DNA of 64,000 nucleotides from Xenorhabdus budapestensis (GTDB lineage Bacteria; Pseudomonadota; Gammaproteobacteria; Enterobacterales; Enterobacteriaceae): NCBI RefSeq assembly GCF_002632465.1, contig NZ_NIBS01000013.1, forward strand, positions 1 through 64,000, given 5' to 3'. Every line of letters begins with the position of its first letter. Positions within the stretch are counted from its first letter, which is position 1. A program made the translations under genes and the position numbers. Under the pieces are notes generated by a model that did not search any database, was not told where the DNA came from, and saw only the letters and a program-made list of their open reading frames with translations. Shown piece after piece: positions 17,888 through 27,289 of the stretch.

Positions 17888-19042
17888 ATGACTAAATTTG
17901 ATACTAAAAGCGTTCATGCTGGCTACGTCCCTGACCATACTGGTGCTGTAATGCCTGCAATTTATGCAACATCCACTTATGCACAACCAGCACCGGGTCA
18001 GCATACAGGATATGAGTATTCCCGCAGTGGTAATCCTACACGTGATGCTTTGGAGTGTGCAATTGCTGAACTGGAAAATGGTAGCCGGGGTTATGCTTTT
18101 GGCTCTGGTCTGGCGGCCAGTTCGACTATTCTGGAGTTGCTGGATAAAGACAGCCACATTGTTGCAGTGGATGATCTGTATGGCGGAACCTATCGTTTGC
18201 TGGAAAAAGTACGTCGCCGGACGGCTGGTTTGCGCGTTACCTATGTTGAAGCGGGAGATATTGAGGCACTGGAAGCGGCCATTCAACCAGATACCCAAAT
18301 GATTTGGGTTGAAACACCCACTAATCCGCTACTCAAACTGGCTGATTTAGCAGCGATTGCCCGGATAGCTCAACACCATAAGATTATCAGTGTTGCGGAC
18401 AATACATTTGCTTCGCCTTATATTCAACGTCCGCTTGATTTAGGGTTTGATATTGTTGTTCACTCTGCGACTAAGTACCTGAACGGCCATTCGGATGTTG
18501 TCGCAGGACTTGCGGTGGTAGGTAATAATTCTGAACTGGCAGAGCAGGTTGCTTTTCTGCAAAATTCGATTGGTGGAATTCTTGATCCTTTCAGTAGCTT
18601 CCTTGTCCTGCGTGGAATACGGACGTTGGCACTGCGTATGGAGCGACATATCAGCAACGCAGAGAAGATTGCTCATTGGTTAGAGCAGCAACCACAAGTA
18701 AAAAAAGTTTTTTATCCCGGTCTTGCCTCCCATTCTCAGCATAAACTGGCAAAACATCAGATGAAAGGGTTTGGTGGTATGATTTCTATCGTGCTGAAAG
18801 GTGATAATAATTATACGAACAGGGTGATTAAGGCTCTGAAATTATTTACGCTGGCAGAAAGTCTGGGAGGTGTAGAAAGTCTGATTGGTCAGCCATTTAC
18901 GATGACTCATGCTTCTATTCCGTTGGAAAAACGTCTGGCGGCAGGTATTACACCACAACTAATTCGTATTTCAGTGGGTATCGAAAATGCGGATGATTTG
19001 ATTGCAGATTTGTCGCAGGCGCTGGGAACAGAAAATCTGTAG
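17888..19042 (+). CDS. Cystathionine gamma-lyase (PLP)
   Basis: Cleaves cystathionine to cysteine, 2-oxobutyrate and ammonia, completing the pathway begun by the upstream enzyme. The 384 aa are a Cys/Met-metabolism fold-I PLP enzyme: YEYSRSGNPTRDALE near 43-57, FGSGLAASS near 75-83, the PLP lysine in VHSATKYLNGHSDVVAG near 193-209, and SLGGVESLIGQP near 324-335. ATG 17888 has CAGGAA upstream; an earlier in-frame start would lie within the preceding gene. MetB (synthase) or MetC activity cannot be excluded by sequence alone, but the operon context supports gamma-lyase. Confidence 0.9.
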   Translation: MTKFDTKSVHAGYVPDHTGAVMPAIYATSTYAQPAPGQHTGYEYSRSGNPTRDALECAIAELENGSRGYAFGSGLAASSTILELLDKDSHIVAVDDLYGGTYRLLEKVRRRTAGLRVTYVEAGDIEALEAAIQPDTQMIWVETPTNPLLKLADLAAIARIAQHHKIISVADNTFASPYIQRPLDLGFDIVVHSATKYLNGHSDVVAGLAVVGNNSELAEQVAFLQNSIGGILDPFSSFLVLRGIRTLALRMERHISNAEKIAHWLEQQPQVKKVFYPGLASHSQHKLAKHQMKGFGGMISIVLKGDNNYTNRVIKALKLFTLAESLGGVESLIGQPFTMTHASIPLEKRLAAGITPQLIRISVGIENADDLIADLSQALGTENL

Positions 19043-19072
19043 AAAAAATATAAGGTCACAATAAAAAGTCAT

Positions 19073-19105
19073 ATGCTGGCCGGGTTTCTCGGTTGGCATT
19101 TTTTA
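19073..19105 (+). terminator. Terminator of the transsulfuration operon
   Basis: ATGCTGGCCG pairs with CGGTTGGCAT (two G-U pairs) and is followed by TTTTTT, about 30 bases past the stop codon. Confidence 0.7.
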
Positions 19106-19291
19106 TCACTATAATTTACCGATTTTGATTAAAATTGCCTGTATCCTCTATCTTGAAATCCATTGGGTATAGCGTGCTTGCCTTTTAGTGGTAAAGTATT
19201 TTTCAATCCATCCGGATGGGAAGAGATACTACTTTTTCTGAATCAGACGTAAGAGGTGTTTTAGCCGCCTCGTGAACAAAGGAGAATGGTT

Positions 19292-19798
19292 ATGGCTGTT
19301 TTAGATATACTCACAATTCCTGATGAGAGATTGAAGCAGAAATGCGTTGATGTCACTCATGTAGAGGATGTTCAAACTCTGATTGATGATATGTTGGAAA
19401 CAATGTATGACACGGGTAATGGTATTGGGTTGGCAGCTCCTCAAGTGGGGAGAAAAGAAGCTGTGTTAGTCATTGATATTTCACCAGAACGCAATCAACC
19501 TCTGGTTTTAATCAACCCTAAAATCGTTGAAAAAGAGCGTCGGGCTATAAATCAAGAAGGATGCTTATCTATTCCCGGATATTACGCAGACGTAGAGCGA
19601 TTTGAAAAAGTAAAGGTGGAAGCTCTGGATCGGCATGGTGAAGCTATTACAGTGGCAAGTGAGGATTTTTTGTCTATCGTTATGCAGCATGAAATTGACC
19701 ACCTGCATGGTATTATCTTCATAGATTACTTATCGCCATTAAAAAGACAAATGGCGCTAAAAAAAGTGAAAAAGTATTTGAATAGCAGAGCAAACTAA
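19292..19798 (+). CDS. Peptide deformylase (probable second copy)
   Basis: Removes the N-formyl group from nascent proteins. All three signature motifs are present: GIGLAAPQVG near 45-54, EGCLSIPG near 88-95 and QHEIDHLHG near 131-139, so the metal ligands Cys, His, His and the catalytic Glu are intact. The start at 19292 (MAVLDILTIPDERL) has GGAG eight bases away; ATG 19286 is too close to it. It is monocistronic here, while def in enterics is normally with fmt, so this is likely an additional, perhaps specialised, copy. The 168 aa match the family. Confidence 0.92.
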   Translation: MAVLDILTIPDERLKQKCVDVTHVEDVQTLIDDMLETMYDTGNGIGLAAPQVGRKEAVLVIDISPERNQPLVLINPKIVEKERRAINQEGCLSIPGYYADVERFEKVKVEALDRHGEAITVASEDFLSIVMQHEIDHLHGIIFIDYLSPLKRQMALKKVKKYLNSRAN

Positions 19799-20010
19799 CT
19801 GATTGTTACCAGTGAAAATAGTATCTTTAGTTTCATTTCAACACTATTGAATAGTGTGATTTATATATTGGTATTATTTAAATTATTCATTATAAATACA
19901 TATTAAAAGATTTAAAATCTATACCCAATAGGTTTTGAACTATCGCGGCAATAAAATGGTTTTGGTTTTTGAGTGATTGTTTAGATGGTGAAATAAACAG
20001 GGGAGTTATT

Positions 20011-20409
20011 GTGATTGAGACAAGTGAAATTGTATTTTATCAGCAATCTAATTTTATTATCAGCCTGAGCTTGATAGATACCACTGATGCTAAGGACGGT
20101 AATTATGTGATGATGATTGAAGCAGAAGGTATTAATCATTTGAAGGTTTCTTCGGTTAAGACCGGAAATGAAATCAGGTATGCCCACATTCCTTCAATAG
20201 CGAGTAGTAATCGAATCACTTGTTCTATTTATATTCAGGACAGGGATAATGGTAGTTATCCTCTGGTTGGAACTATCTATGTTCACTACCATCCATCTTC
20301 GGGACATATTGATATTACTGAAATCAAGATATCTCCAAACTCTCTGCTCGACTTAGTTATTGATCAAGTGGATAACACTAAATTTCATTTTATACTGAGA
20401 AAAAGGTAA
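20011..20409 (+). CDS. Hypothetical protein
   Basis: Not recognised. GTG at 20011 has AGGGGAG at ideal distance and gives 132 aa; an upstream in-frame ATG at 19969 lacks a ribosome site. The composition is beta-rich with alternating hydrophobic strands (NFIISLSLID, YVMMIEAEGI, ITCSIYIQDRD, LVGTIYVHYHP), suggesting an all-beta, perhaps lectin- or Ig-like small domain. No signal peptide. A similarly styled broken frame follows directly downstream. Confidence 0.6.
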   Translation: MIETSEIVFYQQSNFIISLSLIDTTDAKDGNYVMMIEAEGINHLKVSSVKTGNEIRYAHIPSIASSNRITCSIYIQDRDNGSYPLVGTIYVHYHPSSGHIDITEIKISPNSLLDLVIDQVDNTKFHFILRKR

Positions 20410-20424
20410 TGAATTTGGTTTATT

Positions 20425-20609
20425 ATGCCGAAAGTTAAGCAAGGTGGTCATACCCAGGCCACCGCAGGATTACAATAAATCAGACAAAAAATAATTATGC
20501 CGTTGTGAATTTAGCGGCAGTTTCTGGTCTTAGCGTATCCATAAATACGAATGGAGCTATATTAAATCTAAGTCAATACGGAATTATGGAAGAACGATAT
20601 TGGGTATGA
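20425..20609 (+). pseudogene. Possible frameshifted small gene of unknown family
   Basis: ATG 20425 opens MPKVKQGGHTQATAGLQ and hits a stop. In another frame, NQTKNNYAVVNLAAVSGLSV and then NTNGAILNLSQYGIMEERYW continue to TGA at 20607-20609. The second piece looks like real protein, so a one-base slip within a single small gene is plausible. No family recognised. Confidence 0.3.
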
Positions 20610-20636
20610 TTATTAACTGTTTTATCCCCTTCGTTT

Positions 20637-20670
20637 TTCAAGTTGTAGTTTTGTTGGCTGCGTTAATCAG
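20637..20670. repeat. Short interspersed repeat copy abutting mutH
   Basis: TTCAAGTTGTAGTTTTGTTG followed by GCTGCGTTAA resembles the copy at 11835. The end of this copy overlaps the last codons of mutH, showing that such repeats reach into gene ends. Confidence 0.6.
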
Positions 20671-21352
20671 ATCCTACGAAAAAATGACGGGCCAATAATG
20701 GTGCTGTAAAACTTTTCTTTAAATAGAAACCGCGGGGAAGTGTCATAATTGGTTGACCATGTTCACCAATAGCTTCTGTTAATGCCCGGCTATTTGCCGC
20801 CTTCGGGCGTAATTGGAGTACTTCACCATAACGGGCGGTAATATTCTCAACTTTACCTAATACAATTAAATCCATTAACTCTTCCCAATCACATCTTAGT
20901 AGTTCTTCTTCAACCAAATTTGGACTCCAGAGGAGTGGAGAACCAATACGACGTTCAGAAAGTGGAATTTCTCTTTCTCCTTCAACAGGCACCCATAGAA
21001 CACGTGACAATTTGCGTCTGACATGGCAATTTTCCCATGTGATACCACTGTTTCCGGTTAAAGGCGCGACACAGACAAAGGTTGTTTCCAGAGGTGTACC
21101 TTTTCTGTCCACTGGGATTGTTTTCAATTCAACACCGATATGTTCGAAATCCTGCTCAGGTTTACTGCCCGCATTTGCGCCCAGATAATATTCAAGCAAC
21201 ATACCTACCCAACCTTTATCACGTTTCAAATTAGGTGGTATAGGGAGATTAGCTTGTGCGGCTAGCTCTCCCATGCTTAAACCTGCCAGAGATTGAGCAC
21301 GTTCGAGTAATTGCTGTTCATTTTCTGGTGGTGTCGGCGGTATGAATTGCAT
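20663..21352 (-). CDS. mutH: DNA mismatch repair endonuclease MutH
   Basis: Cuts the unmethylated strand at hemimethylated GATC when activated by MutS-MutL. 229 aa, equal to E. coli. The catalytic D-(x)n-ExK cluster is in [15 protein letters not shown] near residues 68-82. [14 protein letters not shown] near 46-59 is the conserved helix that helps shape the active site. Implies Dam methylation. It is placed here beside leu-locus remnants, whereas in E. coli it is far from leu. The upstream region carries DnaA boxes (see DARS2 candidate). Confidence 0.97.
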   Translation of the reverse strand: MQFIPPTPPENEQQLLERAQSLAGLSMGELAAQANLPIPPNLKRDKGWVGMLLEYYLGANAGSKPEQDFEHIGVELKTIPVDRKGTPLETTFVCVAPLTGNSGITWENCHVRRKLSRVLWVPVEGEREIPLSERRIGSPLLWSPNLVEEELLRCDWEELMDLIVLGKVENITARYGEVLQLRPKAANSRALTEAIGEHGQPIMTLPRGFYLKKSFTAPLLARHFFVGSD

Positions 21353-21539
21353 GTTTATAAGATATATTTAATGATGTTCAAAAAATGAACACGTGGTTGT
21401 GGAAGTTCATTATAAGTTTATTAGTATACTGATTGACTTGATAATAGCATGATATAAAAGATTTTTTCACGTGTGTTTTTAGTATTAAAAATAGACTCAT
21501 TATTATTGTTCACCTATTCCCAGTGATAATAAACAGGAT

Positions 21540-21945
21540 CTTACACCATGTTATCCACAGATTTATGGGATAAGTAGTAAAAAGTGGGATTACTGGTTTG
21601 ATTTACAGCCTTATCAAAGGTGGTTTTCTACAAAAATAAGCAATTTTTGTTTAACTAAAAGGCATATCCTGTGGATAAATTCACCATTGGTTGATCTTTG
21701 CTCAGTGAGAGAAGATCGAGAAATTGTGATATATCGCACAGGTTGTAAAAAAGGGAGATATAAACATTAACGTAATGAAAAATAATAGATATTTATTTAA
21801 TCTTATAAGACATTGTAAAATGCGAAAGAAAATTATACCTGTCTTACCCCTGACTTTTTCACATACATATCCACAGAAAAAGTGAATAAAATTATCATTG
21901 TCAGACTATAATTGTTTATAACTTTGGCTTTTTCTGTGAATTATC
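21540..21945. promoter_or_regulatory. DnaA-box cluster upstream of mutH, DARS2 candidate
   Basis: There are two perfect DnaA 9-mers: TTATCCACA at 21551-21559 and its reverse TGTGGATAA at 21670-21678. One-mismatch boxes are ATATCCACA at 21867-21875 and TGTGAATTA at 21935-21943. The first is followed nine bases later by ATGGGATAA, giving a head-to-head TTATCC/GGATAA pair. E. coli DARS2, the site that reloads DnaA with ATP, is an intergenic DnaA-box cluster next to mutH. Matching neighbour, box density and AT-rich context support homology. IHF and Fis sites were not established. Confidence 0.55.
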
Positions 21946-22112
21946 CTTTCAGAGGTGTAAGCCATGCAGATTTAAAGTCAAACCATCCAAAAGTGTTCAT
22001 TTTTACCTCTCTCATACTATCGGCGAGTGTCTGTAGGGTGGTTTCAGGGTTTTTATCCTGATAGTGCTGCCACAAATGGATGAATTGTTGTTGCCAAGCG
22101 AAGGTTCAGCAT
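21941..22112 (-). pseudogene. sgrR: sgrR ghost: both ends kept, interior deleted
   Basis: From ATG 22110-22112 the minus strand reads MLNLRL, then after a one-base slip QQQFIHLWQHYQDKNPETTL, then directly MREVKMNTFGWFDFKSAW and a stop at 21941-21943. E. coli SgrR (551 aa) begins MPSARLQQQFIRLWQ...TTLNELA and ends MRGLRMNTLGWFDFKSAWF (from memory). About 490 codons between the ends are gone, and a frameshift blocks even the short remainder. sgrR lies on the same strand next to the leu operon in E. coli, which confirms the identity. Confidence 0.8.
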
Positions 22113-22167
22113 AAAAGAGGAACTCCACTGATTTTATCATCAATTTTTATTTCCTTATATTAAACCG

Positions 22168-22279
22168 ATAATAAATCAGATTTAAAGTCATTTATAAGTA
22201 GAAAATTCACTTACTAACTCCCGATTTTTTGAGTAATGGTATTTTATACCAGCCAGTAAGGTGACTTACTGGCTTTTTT
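22168..22279 (+). ncRNA. sgrS: SgrS-like small RNA
   Basis: Placed exactly where SgrS lies in E. coli: divergent from sgrR and pointing at the leu genes. The 3' part TTTTTTGAGTAATGGT, with hairpin GGTAT-TTT-ATACC, matches the E. coli SgrS seed TGAGTATTGGTG and its small hairpin in layout. A terminator of nine-base arms GCCAGTAAG/CTTACTGGC plus six T (22252-22279) follows, like the SgrS Hfq-binding terminator. A TATATT -10-like box at 22156-22161 suggests a transcript of about 110 nt, with no room for sgrT. The 5' end is a guess. Confidence 0.6.
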
Positions 22280-22326
22280 CAATATTAGCCCTTCTTTATT
22301 TAAACTTAGTGCTTAACTTTTAGCGC

Positions 22327-25073
<2,747 letters not shown>

Positions 25074-25127
25074 GGTCATGCTCCTGTCAATTGGCTGTTA
25101 TGTTGAGTTTTAGAGCGCCGAGCCGGT

Positions 25128-25158
25128 ATAAAAAAACCCGCGTACGGCGCGGGTTTTT
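25128..25158 (-). terminator. leu operon transcription attenuator
   Basis: AACCCGCG and CGCGGGTT form a strong stem followed by seven T on the minus strand. It lies between the leuL leader peptide and leuA. In the attenuation model, ribosome stalling at the leucine codons of leuL prevents this hairpin from forming. Confidence 0.9.
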
Positions 25159-25186
25159 TTATCTCTGGTAAAGGTTAAATTAGAAT

Positions 25187-25258
25187 TCAGTCTACCAGCA
25201 TACCGCGCACATTAAAGGCGATTAGTAGTAGGCTTAGTAGACGGAAATTGTGAATCAT
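25187..25258 (-). CDS. leuL: leu operon leader peptide
   Basis: A 23-codon ORF reading MIHNFRLLSLLLIAF followed by NVRGMLVD. It carries five CTA leucine codons at positions 7, 8, 10, 11 and 12, like the control codons of the E. coli and Salmonella leu leader. CTA is a rare leucine codon, which increases sensitivity to the charging of one tRNA-Leu. It ends 29 bases before the attenuator stem, the distance expected for attenuation. Confidence 0.9.
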   Translation of the reverse strand: MIHNFRLLSLLLIAFNVRGMLVD

Positions 25259-26130
25259 GTAAGTCAACCTTTAAAAATCTGTTAAACGAGTATTATCGAT
25301 TCGATATATTTATTGATACGTTATCTGCAAAACAATGTCAAGCAGCATAAATAATGACTTAAGAATAAATAATATTCATTGATAGCTCTTTTTTTGTGCT
25401 TATTTTAGCCTTGGTGACTATTTTTTACATTTTTAGCGATGTTTTTATCTATTTTTCATATCAATATATGAAGTAAAATCCGGCCTTAAAGGATAATAGA
25501 TATGATGTTTGTGCTTTTATACAGATGTTCATTGAAGAGACAGGGATGAAATGAATATTCACTATGGTGTTCTTAGATATATAAATAATAATTATATTAA
25601 TTATTTATATATTAATAAAAACAATTATTAATGATATTAATTGCTTATGTCATTTTTAGTTGGGAATTGCTAATTGTGATTCATGTAAATTCTTAACCTT
25701 TCTGAAGACAATTTTTATAAAAATAAACTTTCTTAAGATAGTTATAGACATTAATTTCTGATAGATAGTTTATTTTTGATGATTTTTAGCGATATATAAA
25801 AAGTTGGTTTTGGTTCATATAAGTTTGGCAGTTGGAATACAGTTATTTTATTATTGAATTATTTCTAATTGTTATCCTGTTATTCTCGGCTGCTTTTTAT
25901 ACCTAATTCTCTAAGATAAATTGGAATCCATAGGGTATAGATAAGAATATGTCTTATGAATATTTCTTATACAAGTGACAATCTCAATTAAATTATAACT
26001 AATTGGGTAAATGATCTCATTAATTGATATGGCTTTTTAAAATGTCGAAATTTTACATACATGGTAAAGCTGCCAATATTAATTCCTTAATGAGAACGCT
26101 GCAATAAATATAGTGGAGTGAAATTAAATA
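25259..26130. other. leuL-leuO intergenic region, AT-rich, no gene
   Basis: About 870 bases of extremely AT-rich sequence with no coding frame I would support. It contains the divergent leuL and leuO promoters. The corresponding region in E. coli is bound and silenced by H-NS and activated by LeuO. The composition here would suit the same control, but individual sites cannot be assigned by eye. Confidence 0.6.
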
Positions 26131-27084
26131 ATGGTTGGATACAACTCAGTGACTACGGGTATGGGAAGAAAAGAACCATGTGAAGTTCAATTACGTAGTG
26201 TAGATCTCAATTTGCTTACTGTTTTTGATACCGTTATGCAAATGCAGAACATTACACGCGCAGCTCAGGCATTAGGTATGTCACAACCAGCGGTCAGTAA
26301 CGCAGTTTCTCGCTTAAAAACGATGTTTGATGATGAGTTATTTGTACGGCATGGGCGGGGTATTCAGCCAACAGCAAGGGCAAAGCAGCTTTTCGGGCCA
26401 CTTAGGCAGGCACTTCAGATTGTACATAATGAATTACCCGGAGCCGGGTTTGATCCCGATAATAGTACAAGAACATTTAATCTTTCTATTTGCAGCCCAC
26501 TTGATATCCGTTTAGCCGCTCAAATTGTTGGAGAAATAAAAAAACACTCTCCGAATATTGATGTGGTGATTAAAACACAAATTAGCGACAATATTGAGAG
26601 GCAATTAAAATATCATGAAATAGGATTTGTGATCAGTTATACCAAATTTGAACATCCTGATTTTCAGCATTTCCCATTATTTAATGACGAGTTGGTTCTG
26701 GCTGTTTCTAAAAACCATCCCAGAATTGATGAATGTATCAATCAACAGCAATTGCTGGAGGAGAGGCATGCGATTGTGACATTAGATAATACTGATTCAT
26801 TCAGTAAACCTTACTACGAAAATAGTGAATTATTGGATTCGATCTCTTTTCAGGGAACAGATTTAAATAGCGTTCTCAACATTGTGTCTCAGACTTATCT
26901 GGTTGCTATAGCTCCTAAATGGATGGTTGAACACTATTCCAAACAATTAAATATACGAGCGGTATCACTGTCCAATAGCGACATTTCTCGTCCTTGTTAT
27001 TTAATATGGCATGCTTCTATGAACAGAGATAAAGGACACCAATGGATGAAATCGTTACTAAGAGATCTTAGTGCACAAGAATAA
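26131..27084 (+). CDS. leuO: LysR-type global regulator LeuO
   Basis: H-NS antagonist and pleiotropic regulator. 317 aa, E. coli 314. The helix-turn-helix region NITRAAQALGMSQPAVSNAVSRLKTMFDDELFVR near 46-79 is nearly identical to E. coli LeuO. QPTARAKQLFGPLRQALQIV and VSQTYLVAIAPKWMVEHY are further family markers. In Photorhabdus/Xenorhabdus LeuO and related LysR regulators affect secondary metabolism, from memory. A GC-rich hairpin (CTTCCCCC/GGGGGGAG, 27133-27152) follows but lacks a T run. Confidence 0.95.
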   Translation: MVGYNSVTTGMGRKEPCEVQLRSVDLNLLTVFDTVMQMQNITRAAQALGMSQPAVSNAVSRLKTMFDDELFVRHGRGIQPTARAKQLFGPLRQALQIVHNELPGAGFDPDNSTRTFNLSICSPLDIRLAAQIVGEIKKHSPNIDVVIKTQISDNIERQLKYHEIGFVISYTKFEHPDFQHFPLFNDELVLAVSKNHPRIDECINQQQLLEERHAIVTLDNTDSFSKPYYENSELLDSISFQGTDLNSVLNIVSQTYLVAIAPKWMVEHYSKQLNIRAVSLSNSDISRPCYLIWHASMNRDKGHQWMKSLLRDLSAQE

Positions 27085-27289
27085 GGTGTATTTTACTCTA
27101 CTTATCTATATGTATCTGATAAATCCTGCAAACTTCCCCCGTCAGGGGGGAGAAGATCTTAAAAATATTCTTCCCCCTTTCATCAGGAATGGGTAGACTG
27201 CGCAAAAATAGCTAACACATGTAAGCTGAAAAGTAGTCAGTTATCTTTGCTGAATATGATGAACCGAAGATTTAGAACAGGAATATATT

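Noticed and set aside
21540-21945. Chromosomal or plasmid replication origin
   Set aside because: DnaA boxes are present, but there is no dense GATC cluster, no AT-rich 13-mer array and no origin neighbours such as mnmG/mioC or a rep gene. The mutH neighbour makes a DARS-type site the better reading.
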